Of a stretch of 64,000 nucleotides of DNA, positions 37,604 through 47,291 are shown piece after piece. The stretch comes from Gillisia sp. (lineage in GTDB: Bacteria > Bacteroidota > Bacteroidia > Flavobacteriales > Flavobacteriaceae): assembly GCA_024635655.1 (NCBI GenBank), contig JAGXIL010000025.1, positions 1 through 64,000 of the forward strand, given 5' to 3'. The position numbers were made by a program, and so were the translations under genes. A model generated the notes under the pieces. It saw nothing but the letters and a program-made list of their open reading frames with translations. It was not told the origin of the DNA and did not search any database. The stretch's first letter is position 1. Every line of letters begins with the position of its first letter.

Positions 37604-38317
37604 ATGACGAAGCTAAGTGTGAATATCAATAAAATAGCCACTTTAAGGAACGCCAGGGGTGGAAATGTTCCTAATTTGCTTAAAGTTGCCATGGATATTG
37701 AATCTTTTGGAGGCCAAGGAATCACTGTGCATCCCCGGCCGGATGAAAGGCATATTCGTTACCGTGATGTTCTGGAATTAAAATCAATTGTCAAAACAGA
37801 ATTCAATATAGAAGGAAATCCCATCCGGAAATTCATAGACCTGGTGCTAAAAGTAAAACCGGAACAGGTGACCTTAGTGCCTGATGCAGATGATGCCATA
37901 ACTTCTAACGCGGGCTGGGACACCATAAAGCATAAAGATTTTTTAAAAGAAGTTATTTCTGAATTTAACCGGAACGGGATACGCACCTCAATTTTTGTAG
38001 ATCCTCACCTTGGGATGGTAGAAAAAGCCGTTGAAACAGGTGCAAACCGAATAGAGCTTTATACTGAAGCTTATGCTCAAAATTTTGCCGCAGGAGATAG
38101 GGATGCTGTGAAAATTTATGCGGAATGTGCAAAGCTAGCTACTTCATTAGGACTTGGTGTAAATGCGGGCCATGACCTTTCCCTGGAGAATATTGAATAT
38201 TTTAAGGAGCAGGTCCCGGGATTGCTGGAAGTCTCCATTGGTCATGCCCTGATCACTGAAGCTTTATATTTGGGCCTCGAAACTACTATTCAAAAATATT
38301 TAAAATTGCTGCAATAA
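37604..38317 (+). CDS. pdxJ: Pyridoxine 5'-phosphate synthase
   Basis: This 237-residue TIM-barrel enzyme condenses 1-deoxyxylulose 5-phosphate with 3-amino-2-oxopropyl phosphate in vitamin B6 synthesis. Family motifs are [32 protein letters not shown] and the C-terminal [11 protein letters not shown] then [10 protein letters not shown] -7 element TATTTTTG (37574-37581) lies 22 bases upstream. Its stop shares one base with the start of the next gene, so the two are translationally coupled. Confidence 0.96.
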   Translation: MTKLSVNINKIATLRNARGGNVPNLLKVAMDIESFGGQGITVHPRPDERHIRYRDVLELKSIVKTEFNIEGNPIRKFIDLVLKVKPEQVTLVPDADDAITSNAGWDTIKHKDFLKEVISEFNRNGIRTSIFVDPHLGMVEKAVETGANRIELYTEAYAQNFAAGDRDAVKIYAECAKLATSLGLGVNAGHDLSLENIEYFKEQVPGLLEVSIGHALITEALYLGLETTIQKYLKLLQ

Positions 38318-39087
38318 TGACAGATCTACATGCTACGGTACTTGGAGAAGGACAACCTATGATTATCCTGCACGGATTTTTAGGAATGGGTGATAACTGG
38401 AAGACCCTTGGAAATAAATTTGCAGAAGCCGGTTATGAGGTGCACCTTATAGATCAGCGCAACCACGGAAGAAGCCCCCATACCAATGAGATGAGTTATC
38501 CTGTAATGGCAAAGGATATAAAGGAGTATTGCGAAAAAAACCACCTGGAAAATATAATTCTTCTGGGCCATTCTATGGGTGGGAAGGTTGCTATGTTTGC
38601 CGCAGTAGATTTTGGATCCCTCATAGAGAAGCTTGTTGTAGTAGATATAAGTCCGAAATATTATTCTCCGCACCATCAGGAGATCCTGGATGCGTTAACA
38701 GCCCTGGAAGAGAAAGCTTTTACTTCCCGTGGAGAAGCAGAAGATTTTTTAGCGGATTATATTGAGGATGAGGGAACGCGTTTATTCCTTTTGAAAAATC
38801 TTTACCGGAAAAATGGTAAAATTCTCTCTTTGCGACTTAATTTAGAAGTTCTAAAGGAAAAAGTGAATGAAGTAGGAGAAGCACTTCCGGCCGGTAAACA
38901 ATTTGATAAACCGGTCTTATTTATAAAAGGAGGAAGATCTAACTACATTACCTCAGAAGATAAACCCCTTATCGAACTCCATTTTCCAAATGCGCAAATA
39001 AAGGAGATTTCAGGTGCAGGACATTGGGTACATGCTGAGAAAATGAATGAGTTCTATAAAGAAATTGTGAATTTTATAAGTAATTGA
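38317..39087 (+). CDS. Alpha/beta-fold hydrolase (YbfF-like esterase)
   Basis: This 256-residue protein has the alpha/beta-hydrolase motifs: oxyanion segment HGFLGMGDNW, nucleophile elbow GHSMGGKVAM with the catalytic serine, and C-terminal GAGHWVHAE with the histidine. The layout resembles esterase YbfF. Substrate cannot be told from sequence. It is coupled to pdxJ by a one-base stop/start overlap. Confidence 0.88.
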   Translation: MTDLHATVLGEGQPMIILHGFLGMGDNWKTLGNKFAEAGYEVHLIDQRNHGRSPHTNEMSYPVMAKDIKEYCEKNHLENIILLGHSMGGKVAMFAAVDFGSLIEKLVVVDISPKYYSPHHQEILDALTALEEKAFTSRGEAEDFLADYIEDEGTRLFLLKNLYRKNGKILSLRLNLEVLKEKVNEVGEALPAGKQFDKPVLFIKGGRSNYITSEDKPLIELHFPNAQIKEISGAGHWVHAEKMNEFYKEIVNFISN

Positions 39088-39126
39088 TAAAATTTATTAT
39101 GTATGCATAATATTTTGGTTTGAAAC

Positions 39127-39157
39127 CTTGTCTAATATGGAATAAATGCTAATTTTG
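39127..39157 (+). promoter_or_regulatory. Bacteroidetes-type promoter for the FadL-SGNH pair
   Basis: CTTG (39127-39130), a 19-base spacer and a perfect TAATTTTG (39150-39157) lie 45 bases before the ATG of the FadL-type gene, in a gap after the hydrolase gene. Confidence 0.65.
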
Positions 39158-39201
39158 AGCTGTTCATTTTAATTGACAAGAACAAAAAATCCAAATTTAT
39201 T

Positions 39202-40452
39202 ATGAAAAAACTATTATTTCTAACGGTATTTGCGTTGGCTACTGCAGTCACTTATGCCGGAGGATATCGTGTGAGTTTACAGGGGCAGCGTGCTCTGGCC
39301 ATGGGTCATACCGGAGTTGCAGTTGTAAACAGTGCAGAGTTGGGATTCTTTAACCCCTCCGGATTAGTATACCTGGAAAATCGCCTGAATGTTTCTGCAG
39401 GGGTTAGTGCCGTATTTTCTGACGTGGTATTCCAGAACGATGAATTTGGCCAGATGGCCAGAACAGACAGTCCTGTAGGGACACCATTTTACCTTTATGC
39501 CTCATATAAGATCAATGACTGGTTGACCCTGGGCTTGAGTGCCTATACGCCATATGGAAGTACTGTAGAGTGGGAAGATGATTGGGCAGGATCTCATTTA
39601 GTAAACAATATTGATCTGCAGGCCATTTACATTCAGCCGGTAGCTTCTGTAAAATTATCCCGGTACTTCAGTGTAGGAGGTGGGCCTATTTTTGTAACCG
39701 GAGGCGTTAACTTTAATCGGAACCTTAACCGCACACTTACTGACCTTGAAGGGAATAGAAGTAATGTTACTGTAGATGCCACAGGAGTATCGGCATGGGG
39801 TTGGTCCGGAAGTATGATGTTCACTCCTACCGAAAGACTTAGAGTAGGTTTTAATTACCGCTCTGAGATCATACTCGAAGCTGAAGGGGGAGAAGCTACC
39901 TTTTCCAATATTCCCAATTCTCCTTTAACTCCTTTTCAAAATACCACCTTTGACGCAGGTTTGCCTTTACCGGCTGAGGTAAGCGTAGGACTTTCTTATC
40001 AATTAATGGATAAATGGTTATTCGCCTTTGATTACAACCAGACACTGTGGAGTGCTTACAATTCCCTGGATATCGATTTTGCAGATCCGTCTATTCCCGA
40101 TTCTGAAAATATTCGGAATTACAAGAATTCCTCTATTTATAGATTTGGAATGCAATACGATGCCAATGATATGTTTACTCTTAGAGCCGGTTACTATTTT
40201 GATGAATCTCCGGTTCAGGCAGGATACTTTGCGCCGGAAACTCCCAGGAATGATTCCCATGGGTTTACAGGAGGTCTTTCTTTAAATGTTAATGAGAGGT
40301 TTGCTATTGATGCATCTTTCCTGTATATAAGATTTGACGAAGTAGACGCATCTTACGATTTTTACTTTGAAGATGATCAGGCTGTGCCTTTTGGAGGAAC
40401 TTATAAATCAAGCGCTTTTATCCCGGGATTAGGGGTTACTTATAAATTATAA
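39202..40452 (+). CDS. OmpP1/FadL-family outer-membrane transporter
   Basis: This 416-residue protein has a signal peptide (about residues 1-19) and the FadL opening GGYRVSLQGQRALAMGHTGVAVV, followed by a strand-rich barrel ending PGLGVTYKL. FadL-type proteins pass hydrophobic compounds such as long-chain fatty acids across the outer membrane. It is 21 bases from a predicted SGNH esterase lipoprotein, which suggests a paired role in hydrolysing and taking up an ester lipid; that link is inferred. Confidence 0.92.
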   Translation: MKKLLFLTVFALATAVTYAGGYRVSLQGQRALAMGHTGVAVVNSAELGFFNPSGLVYLENRLNVSAGVSAVFSDVVFQNDEFGQMARTDSPVGTPFYLYASYKINDWLTLGLSAYTPYGSTVEWEDDWAGSHLVNNIDLQAIYIQPVASVKLSRYFSVGGGPIFVTGGVNFNRNLNRTLTDLEGNRSNVTVDATGVSAWGWSGSMMFTPTERLRVGFNYRSEIILEAEGGEATFSNIPNSPLTPFQNTTFDAGLPLPAEVSVGLSYQLMDKWLFAFDYNQTLWSAYNSLDIDFADPSIPDSENIRNYKNSSIYRFGMQYDANDMFTLRAGYYFDESPVQAGYFAPETPRNDSHGFTGGLSLNVNERFAIDASFLYIRFDEVDASYDFYFEDDQAVPFGGTYKSSAFIPGLGVTYKL

Positions 40453-40473
40453 TGCTATAAACCAGTATATAAA

Positions 40474-42036
40474 ATGAAGAATTATTTTAAATATTTACCC
40501 GTTCTGGCTTTAGGGTTTGTAGCCTGTGAACCTGAACTTGAAAATCCTATTGATGAACCTGGATTTTACTCCGGTGGAGAAGCCGATTTTACAAATTACG
40601 TCGCACTTGGAAATTCTTTGACCTCCGGAACTGCCGATGGTGCATTGTATATCACGGGGCAGCAAAATTCTTATCCAAATATTCTTGCACAGCAATTTGA
40701 AACCGTGCAGGACACCGATGGTTTTGATCAGCCCTTAGTTGATGATAATGTTGGAGGCCTGTTAGCCGGAGGGAATCAGATTGTTTCAAACAGGCTTGTT
40801 CTTGCTGTAGGAAGTGATGGAAATCCTGCTCCTGTTGTTTATGACGGAACGCCTACTACAGATATCACAAATATTTTATCCGGACCTTTTAACAATATGG
40901 GAGTACCCGGTGCTAAAAGTTTTCACCTACTGGCTCCGGGATATGGAGACCTGGCCGGAGTTTCGGCAGGTACCTCCAACCCATATTTTGTAAGATTTGC
41001 TTCAGCTCCCGAGGCTTCGGTTATTGAAGATGCAATTGCTCAGGATCCCACCTTTTTCTCACTTTGGATTGGGAACAACGATGTTTTAGCTTACGCAACT
41101 TCAGGAGGAACAGGGGAAGATCAAACAGGAAATTTAGATCCCTCTACTTATGGTCCCAGCGATATAACAGATCCTAATGTATTTGCATCGGTTTACTCCC
41201 AGATGGTTACCGCTTTAACCGGCACCGGTGCTGATGGGATATTAATTAATATCCCAGATGTAACTTCTTTGCCATATTTTACCACAGTGCCTAATAATGC
41301 CCTGGACCTTGATGCAGAAACTGCTGCTAACCTAACTGGTTTTTTTCAGGCTGTAGCCGGGATATTTGCCCAGGGCGCAATTCAGCAAGGGGTTCCTGTA
41401 GAACAGGCCCAGGCTCTGGCTGCCCAATATGCCCTTACATTTAATGAAGGTCCTAACAGGTTCCTTATTGATGTTCCGGTTTCAGAAACCAATCCACTTG
41501 GATTTAGGCAAATGACTGAAGATGAACTGTTGGTTCTAACTATAGACCAGGGCGCCCTGGCCCAGGGGTATGGATCTGTAGTGCTAACACCGGAAGTAAT
41601 GCAGGTATTAGGTTTGTTGCAACAGGGAGGTCAACCTTCCCAGGAGCAGGCGCAATTGGTACTTGATGCCGTGAGTGGTATTGATGATGAAGATGCTTTA
41701 GACACTTCTGAGCTTGCAAATATAGAGGCAGCTACAAATGAATATAACACAACCATTCAAGGCCTGGCCCAGGCTAATGGTCTGGCATTTTTTGATGCAA
41801 GAGCTAAATTAATCCAGGTAGCCACTGAAGGTATTCCTTTTGATGCCGGGGTAGTTACTTCTACCTTTGCTACAGGCGGGGCTTTTTCACTTGACGGGGT
41901 ACACCCTACTCCTCGTGGGCAGGCGATTATAGCCAATGGATTGATCGATGAGATTAATTCCACTTTTAATGCTACTGTTCCAAAGGTGAATATTGGAAAT
42001 TACGGAACTATTACCCTAAGCAACGAAGTGCAGTAA
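40474..42036 (+). CDS. SGNH/GDSL hydrolase lipoprotein
   Basis: This 520-residue protein starts with a lipoprotein signal (lipobox around C18, FVACEPE). SGNH blocks are visible: YVALGNSLTSG (nucleophile serine, GNSL in place of GDSL), WIGNNDVLAY (GxND) and DGVHPTPRGQ (catalytic DxxH near the C-terminus). It is longer than minimal SGNH esterases, with extra Ala/Gln-rich segments in the middle. The 21-base gap after the FadL gene indicates an operon closed by the terminator at 42073. Confidence 0.9.
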   Translation: MKNYFKYLPVLALGFVACEPELENPIDEPGFYSGGEADFTNYVALGNSLTSGTADGALYITGQQNSYPNILAQQFETVQDTDGFDQPLVDDNVGGLLAGGNQIVSNRLVLAVGSDGNPAPVVYDGTPTTDITNILSGPFNNMGVPGAKSFHLLAPGYGDLAGVSAGTSNPYFVRFASAPEASVIEDAIAQDPTFFSLWIGNNDVLAYATSGGTGEDQTGNLDPSTYGPSDITDPNVFASVYSQMVTALTGTGADGILINIPDVTSLPYFTTVPNNALDLDAETAANLTGFFQAVAGIFAQGAIQQGVPVEQAQALAAQYALTFNEGPNRFLIDVPVSETNPLGFRQMTEDELLVLTIDQGALAQGYGSVVLTPEVMQVLGLLQQGGQPSQEQAQLVLDAVSGIDDEDALDTSELANIEAATNEYNTTIQGLAQANGLAFFDARAKLIQVATEGIPFDAGVVTSTFATGGAFSLDGVHPTPRGQAIIANGLIDEINSTFNATVPKVNIGNYGTITLSNEVQ

Positions 42037-42072
42037 ATAGGAAAAAGAATAATTATATTCAGTTTAAAAGTT

Positions 42073-42100
42073 AAACGCCGGATTTTTCCGGCGTTTTTTT
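42073..42100 (+). terminator. Rho-independent terminator after the SGNH lipoprotein gene
   Basis: AAACGCCGG (42073-42081) pairs perfectly with CCGGCGTTT (42088-42096) across a six-base ATTTTT loop, followed by a T run. Confidence 0.9.
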
Positions 42101-42134
42101 TGCAAATTTGTGAACCAACCAAAATGAAACCAAT

Positions 42135-42476
42135 ATGAGATTTTTAATTCGCTTGCTAATGACCGCCGTTGTAGTGGTGCTTTTGGCAAATTTTCTTCCC
42201 GGAGTTTCTGTAGCCGGTTATCTTACGGCAGTAATAGTTGCTGTAGTCCTGGTGATCCTAAATATAATTGTGAAACCTATATTGGTTTTATTGACCCTGC
42301 CTGTTACTATCCTCACTTTCGGATTATTTTTACTGGTGATCAATGCGGTGATAATTTTGCTTGCAGATACATTTATTTCGGGGTTCAATGTAGACGGGTT
42401 TTGGGTAGCGCTTATTTTCAGCCTGTTGCTTTCCATAGTACAGGCCATCCTGTTTTCGCTTCTCCCTGATGATTAG
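42135..42476 (+). CDS. Small four-helix membrane protein, holin superfamily IV-like
   Basis: This 113-residue protein is almost entirely hydrophobic with four membrane segments, and carries the pattern NIIVKPILVLLTLPVTILTFGLFLLVINA typical of the widespread family annotated as phage holin superfamily IV (PF04020). Members are common in chromosomes without phage; nothing phage-like surrounds this gene. Function is unknown. It sits between a terminator and the tig promoter, so it is probably a single-gene unit. Confidence 0.85.
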   Translation: MRFLIRLLMTAVVVVLLANFLPGVSVAGYLTAVIVAVVLVILNIIVKPILVLLTLPVTILTFGLFLLVINAVIILLADTFISGFNVDGFWVALIFSLLLSIVQAILFSLLPDD

Positions 42477-42505
42477 AAGTTTGCTGAAATTCAGCAATTT
42501 GAAAC

Positions 42506-42536
42506 TTTGTGCTAAAGCAAAAAATACGTACTTTTG
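42506..42536 (+). promoter_or_regulatory. Bacteroidetes-type promoter for trigger factor
   Basis: TTTG (42506-42509), a 19-base spacer and a perfect TACTTTTG (42529-42536) match the consensus. The position rules out translation starts upstream of it and supports the ATG at 42563. Confidence 0.8.
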
Positions 42537-42562
42537 CACTCCAATTTTTTATAAAAAGTAAG

Positions 42563-43882
42563 ATGAATATTACCAGAGAAAATATTGATGATTTAAATGC
42601 AGTGGTAAAAGTAGCTATTGCAAAAGAGGATTATAGCGGCAAGGTGGAAAAGATCCTTAAAGATTACCGCAAAAATGCCAATATACCGGGATTTAGGAAA
42701 GGGCATGTGCCTATGGGGATGGTGAAGAAACAATACGGTAAGGCGGTACTGGTAGACGAGGTGAATAAAATGTTGCAGGACGCTCTCAATAAATACTTAA
42801 CAGAAGAAAAACTGGATGTGCTGGGTAATCCGCTTCCTAAGGAGCAGGAAAATTTTGACTGGGACCAGGAGGAATATACTTTTGAATTTGAGCTGGGACT
42901 TTCCCCACAATTTGAAGTGAACCTTGAGCCTAAAGAGCCTATCACTCATTATAATATTGTAGCGGGCGAAGAGATGATCAATAACCAAATTGAACATATT
43001 CGTAAACAATATGGAAAACTGGTTTCTAAAGAGGTAGCCGAAGAAGGAGATGTGGTAGCCGGTACTTTTTCCAATGAAGCTGAAGGAATAGATAATAAAA
43101 CTTCGCTTCCGCTTGAGAAAATAAAAGGAGAAAATAAGCAAAAATTTGTGGGAGCAAAAGTAGGTGATACCATAAAGCTCAACACAAAAGATCTTTTTGA
43201 AGATGATCACCAATTAATGGAATTTTTAAAAGTTGAACACGATAAGGCTCACGGGCTGGAAGTGGATGTAGATTTTACCATTTCAGAGATCAATAAGCAG
43301 GAGTTGGCAGAACTTGACCAGGATCTATTTGATAAATTGTTTGGCAAGGATGAAGTAAAATCTGTTGAGGAGCTTAAGGAAAAGATCAAAGAAGATGCTG
43401 CAAAACAGTTTCAGCAGCAAAGCGATCAGCAATTATTAAACGATGTTACTGAATCTCTTATCGAAAACAATCAGTTTGACCTTCCAAAAGAATTCCTTCA
43501 AAAATGGATACAAACGGTTGGGGAAAAACAATTGACTCAAGAAGAAGCAAAGGAAGAATATGAGAAGAGCGAAAAAGGTTTGCGTTTTCAGTTAATTGAA
43601 GGTAAACTGGTACGTGAGAATAACCTTGACGTTAAATTTGAAGACCTTAAGGCTTTTGCTACAGCACGAATCAGGGAACAAATGGCTCAATTTGGCCAGA
43701 CAGATCCTTCAGAAAAGGAGCTGGATGATATTGCTGCACGGGTACTTTCCAACCAGGAAGAAGTAAAGCGTTTATCAGAACAATTGATGAATGAAAAACT
43801 GCTTGATTTCTACAAGAATAACATTAAAATGGAAGAGAAAGAAGTAACTTATGACGACTTTGTTAAAGAGATCTATAAGTAG
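42563..43882 (+). CDS. tig: Trigger factor
   Basis: This 439-residue ribosome-associated chaperone and prolyl isomerase meets nascent chains at the exit tunnel. The ribosome-binding region contains NIPGFRKGHVPMGMVKKQYG (residues about 37-56), matching the GFRxGxxP signature. The middle domain is a diverged FKBP-like fold and the C-terminal part is long and helical, with Glu/Lys/Gln-rich arms. The start at 42563 is fixed by the promoter. clpP and clpX follow, a common arrangement that joins folding with proteolysis. Confidence 0.93.
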   Translation: MNITRENIDDLNAVVKVAIAKEDYSGKVEKILKDYRKNANIPGFRKGHVPMGMVKKQYGKAVLVDEVNKMLQDALNKYLTEEKLDVLGNPLPKEQENFDWDQEEYTFEFELGLSPQFEVNLEPKEPITHYNIVAGEEMINNQIEHIRKQYGKLVSKEVAEEGDVVAGTFSNEAEGIDNKTSLPLEKIKGENKQKFVGAKVGDTIKLNTKDLFEDDHQLMEFLKVEHDKAHGLEVDVDFTISEINKQELAELDQDLFDKLFGKDEVKSVEELKEKIKEDAAKQFQQQSDQQLLNDVTESLIENNQFDLPKEFLQKWIQTVGEKQLTQEEAKEEYEKSEKGLRFQLIEGKLVRENNLDVKFEDLKAFATARIREQMAQFGQTDPSEKELDDIAARVLSNQEEVKRLSEQLMNEKLLDFYKNNIKMEEKEVTYDDFVKEIYK

Positions 43883-43909
43883 TCTTTATTAAAATTAATA
43901 CATATCTTT

Positions 43910-43936
43910 AAGGCGTTAAACCATTGTTTACGCCTT
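43910..43936 (+). other. Hairpin between tig and clpP
   Basis: AAGGCGTTAAAC pairs imperfectly with GTTTACGCCTT around a short loop. Only a weak T tail follows, so it may be a partial terminator or an mRNA processing site between tig and clpP. Confidence 0.4.
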
Positions 43937-43964
43937 ATTTACTTAAATACAGAAAAGGAACGCT

Positions 43965-44639
43965 ATGAATTACGGAAAAGAATTCGAGAATTATGCCATT
44001 AATCACAGAGGCATTAATAGCAATTATTACGATAAAATTATAAACAGTATGATCCCCACGGGGATGACCCCAAATATTATTGAAGAGCGGCAGATGAACG
44101 CCGTTGCCATGGACGTTTTTTCACGTTTGATGATGGACAGGATCATATTTTTAGGGACCCAGGTGAATGACCAGGTGGCTAATATCATACAAGCACAATT
44201 ATTGTTTCTTGAAAGCACAGATTCTGCTAAAGATATTCAGATCTATATAAACTCTCCGGGAGGAAGTGTATATGCCGGGTTGGGGATTTATGATACCATG
44301 CAATTCATCAAACCTGAAGTTTCTACAATATGTACCGGGATGGCAGCCTCTATGGGAGCCGTGCTTTTGGCCGCAGGTGCCAAAGGAAAAAGAAGCGGAT
44401 TGCCTCATTCCAGGGTTATGATCCATCAGCCAATGGGAGGTGCCCAGGGACAGGCCAGTGATATAGAAATTACCGCAAGGGAAATATTAAGCCTTAAAAA
44501 GGAGTTATATAATATCATAGCCAAACATTCAGGACAGCCTTATGAGAAGATCGAAGAGGACAGTGACAGGGATTTTTGGATGAAAGCCGACAGGGCGAAA
44601 GAATATGGAATGATTGATGAGGTCTTAAGCAGAGAATAA
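43965..44639 (+). CDS. clpP: ATP-dependent Clp protease proteolytic subunit
   Basis: This 224-residue serine protease forms the tetradecameric chamber fed by ClpX. The catalytic serine is S129 in GMAASMGA and the histidine is H154 in MIHQPMGG. Its length is normal. clpX follows after an ATG-to-stop gap of about 147 bases, so the two may be expressed together. Confidence 0.97.
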   Translation: MNYGKEFENYAINHRGINSNYYDKIINSMIPTGMTPNIIEERQMNAVAMDVFSRLMMDRIIFLGTQVNDQVANIIQAQLLFLESTDSAKDIQIYINSPGGSVYAGLGIYDTMQFIKPEVSTICTGMAASMGAVLLAAGAKGKRSGLPHSRVMIHQPMGGAQGQASDIEITAREILSLKKELYNIIAKHSGQPYEKIEEDSDRDFWMKADRAKEYGMIDEVLSRE

Positions 44640-44786
44640 TTCTGTAAAGACACACACAAATAATACATAAAACTTATAATTACATTGCAGGATTGGGAAA
44701 TTTAATGCAGGTAAAGGTATAGGTGTAAAGGCTTTTGTTTTTATATCTCAATGAATGAAATTTCCCAATCTTATACAAAATTGATT

Positions 44787-46019
44787 ATGGCGAAAGATGA
44801 TTTAGAATGTTCCTTCTGCGGAAGGAAAAAACCCGAAACTAATCTGCTCATAGCCGGGCTGGATGCACATATTTGTGATAAGTGCATAGAGCAGGCGCAT
44901 GGAATAGTTTTGGAAGAATCAAAGCAGGGAGAAGCCAAAGAACTATCGGCTGATCTCATGTTGAGCAAACCCAAGACGATCAAAGCTTTTTTAGATGAAT
45001 ATATCATAGGGCAGGAAACCACAAAAAAAGTGATGTCTGTAGCTGTTTACAATCATTACAAACGATTGTTGCAACCCAAAAGCGAGGATGATATTGAGAT
45101 CCAGAAAAGTAATATCATAATGGTAGGGGAAACCGGTACAGGTAAGACCCTTATGGCCAGGACAATTTCTAAAATGCTTAATGTTCCTTTAGCTATAGTT
45201 GATGCCACCGTATTAACAGAGGCCGGATATGTAGGGGAAGATGTTGAAGGGATCCTGACGAAATTGCTTCAGGCTGCAGATTATAATGTAGAGAAGGCCC
45301 AGCACGGGATCGTTTTTATTGATGAGATTGATAAAATAGCACGTAAAAGCGATAATCCATCCATTACCCGGGACGTTTCCGGAGAAGGGGTGCAACAGGC
45401 CCTTTTGAAATTACTGGAAGGAACCACAGTAAATGTGCCGCCTAAAGGAGGCAGAAAACACCCTGACCAAAAATTTATTGAAGTAGATACTGAAAATATT
45501 CTTTTTATTGCCGGAGGTGCCTTTGATGGAATTGAACGCAATATCAGCAAACGTCTAAATATGCAGGCCGTTGGTTTTAGTGCTTCAAAAAGTGATGATA
45601 AGGTGGAGCGTAAAAATCTGCTTCAGTATATCATTCCTAAAGATCTTAAAGATTATGGATTAATTCCGGAGATCATTGGGAGGTTACCGGCGCTTACTTA
45701 TATGAATCCATTAGACAGGGATACTTTGCGGGCAATTTTAACCGAGCCAAAAAATGCGATCATCAAGCAGTACCAAAAGTTGTTTGAGATGGACGATATT
45801 GAATTTGAGATAACTGAAGATGCCCTGGATTATATTGTAGGCCAGGCTATAGAATATAAACTTGGAGCAAGAGGGCTTAGGTCTTTATGCGAAGCTATAT
45901 TGACCGATGCTATGTTTGAGATGCCTGAAGGTGATGTGCATAAACTTGTTGTTGATAAAGAGTACGCAGAGGATCAATTGAACCGGTCTACGCTTAATAA
46001 ACTGAAAGCTGTTTCATAA
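44787..46019 (+). CDS. clpX: ATP-dependent Clp protease ATP-binding subunit ClpX
   Basis: This 410-residue AAA+ unfoldase recognises and threads substrates into ClpP. The N-terminal zinc-binding domain has two cysteine pairs (CSFCGRK and CDKC), the Walker A GETGTGKT is at about residues 114-121, and the Walker B is FIDEIDKIA. The ATG at 44787 begins the conserved [12 protein letters not shown]; an in-frame ATG at 44751 would add 12 residues. A strong terminator follows at 46042. Confidence 0.96.
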   Translation: MAKDDLECSFCGRKKPETNLLIAGLDAHICDKCIEQAHGIVLEESKQGEAKELSADLMLSKPKTIKAFLDEYIIGQETTKKVMSVAVYNHYKRLLQPKSEDDIEIQKSNIIMVGETGTGKTLMARTISKMLNVPLAIVDATVLTEAGYVGEDVEGILTKLLQAADYNVEKAQHGIVFIDEIDKIARKSDNPSITRDVSGEGVQQALLKLLEGTTVNVPPKGGRKHPDQKFIEVDTENILFIAGGAFDGIERNISKRLNMQAVGFSASKSDDKVERKNLLQYIIPKDLKDYGLIPEIIGRLPALTYMNPLDRDTLRAILTEPKNAIIKQYQKLFEMDDIEFEITEDALDYIVGQAIEYKLGARGLRSLCEAILTDAMFEMPEGDVHKLVVDKEYAEDQLNRSTLNKLKAVS

Positions 46020-46041
46020 GCGTCTGAAAAATATATATAGG

Positions 46042-46068
46042 AGGCTGTCTTAAAGGACAGCCTTTTTT
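46042..46068 (+). terminator. Rho-independent terminator after clpX
   Basis: AGGCTGTC (46042-46049) pairs perfectly with GACAGCCT (46056-46063), loop TTAAAG, followed by a T run. Confidence 0.9.
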
Positions 46069-46129
46069 ATAGGTGGTAATTAAACTTTACCTCATATGGA
46101 TCTGCTGATAGGATCTCACATAAAAAAAA

Positions 46130-46160
46130 TTAGCATACACAATTATTAAATCTATTTTTG
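46130..46160 (+). promoter_or_regulatory. Possible promoter of the glycosyltransferase gene
   Basis: A perfect -7 element TATTTTTG (46153-46160) follows TTAG (46130-46133) at 19 bases. The -33 box is weak. It is 40 bases before the ATG at 46200. Confidence 0.4.
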
Positions 46161-46199
46161 GCATAATAAAAGCTGTTGAAGTCTTAAACAAAGGAATAA

Positions 46200-47261
46200 A
46201 TGGACATACTTAATGAGATCAATCTTATCAGAAGGAAAATAATGACAGGAATTACGGGTAACCTGGGTAGATCTCCCGAAGATGTCAATTTTGATCCTAT
46301 TATAAAAGCAGAAATTAAAAGAATATTGATCGTACGGCCAAACCACAGGTTGGGGAATCAATTGTTGCTTAGCCCGCTCATCCGGGAAATACATGATGTT
46401 TTTCCCAACTGCAAGATCGATCTTTTTGTAAAAGGTGGTTTGGCGCCAATTTTATTTCAAAATTATGAAGAATTGGGTACGATCATAGCTCTGCCTAAAA
46501 AGCATTTCCGGGAACTGTTCCTTTACACCAAAAGTTGGTTTTACATTAAACAGCAGGATTATGATATTGTCATCAATGTTGAGAAAGGTTCCTCTTCAGG
46601 GAATCTTGCCACCAAGCTTGCTTCAGCCCGGTATAAGATCTTTGGAGAAGAAAATAATCCCTACAGCACTAGAGGTGATTACGAACATGCAGCTAAGAAG
46701 CCCGTTTATAATTTCAGAAACTTTTTGTCTGAACGCGGCATTAATTTAAAAAAAACCTCCATTCCAACTCTTGATCTTAGGTTAAACGCTTCAGAAATTG
46801 AACGGGGAAAGAAACTACTGGACTCGCTTGTCCCTAAAGAAAAGAAGACAATATGTATCTTCACGAATGCAACGGGTACTAAAAGTTATTCAGAAGAGTG
46901 GTGGAAAGCTTTCCACCAGGAATTAAAAGCAGAGTTTAAAGACCATAACATCTTTGAACTTCTTCCTGTCGAGAATGTTTCCAAAATAGATTTCCAGGAA
47001 CCATCTTTCTATAGCAAAGATATACGTGAAATGGGTGCTGTCCTGGTGAATACAGATATTTTTATAGGAGCAGATTGCGGGATCATGCATTTAGCGAGTG
47101 CAGTGAAAATTCCAACCCTTGGCCTGTTTTCAGTCACCAATGCTGATAAATACCAACCCTATGGAAATCAAAGCCGGGCAATCAACACTAATGAAATGGA
47201 TTTTAAGGATATAAAGGCAGTGATAAATAAAACCCTCTTTCCGGAAACTTTACCTGTATAA
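46200..47261 (+). CDS. Glycosyltransferase family 9 (heptosyltransferase-like)
   Basis: This 353-residue protein has the family 9 GT-B pattern: the N-terminal RILIVRPNHRLGNQLLLSPLIREI and the C-terminal nucleotide-sugar site GADCGIMHLASAVKIPTLGLFS (near residues 291-312). Family 9 includes the ADP-heptose transferases of the LPS core, so an envelope glycan role is likely; the sugar and acceptor are unknown. An ATG at 46242 is a possible later start. It converges with the exonuclease gene. Confidence 0.88.
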   Translation: MDILNEINLIRRKIMTGITGNLGRSPEDVNFDPIIKAEIKRILIVRPNHRLGNQLLLSPLIREIHDVFPNCKIDLFVKGGLAPILFQNYEELGTIIALPKKHFRELFLYTKSWFYIKQQDYDIVINVEKGSSSGNLATKLASARYKIFGEENNPYSTRGDYEHAAKKPVYNFRNFLSERGINLKKTSIPTLDLRLNASEIERGKKLLDSLVPKEKKTICIFTNATGTKSYSEEWWKAFHQELKAEFKDHNIFELLPVENVSKIDFQEPSFYSKDIREMGAVLVNTDIFIGADCGIMHLASAVKIPTLGLFSVTNADKYQPYGNQSRAINTNEMDFKDIKAVINKTLFPETLPV

Positions 47262-47291
47262 AACAAATTCCGAACATACCAGAGTTTCATT

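Noticed and set aside
42135-42476. Phage remnant suggested by the holin-like label
   Set aside because: No phage genes surround it and this family is common in ordinary bacterial chromosomes.
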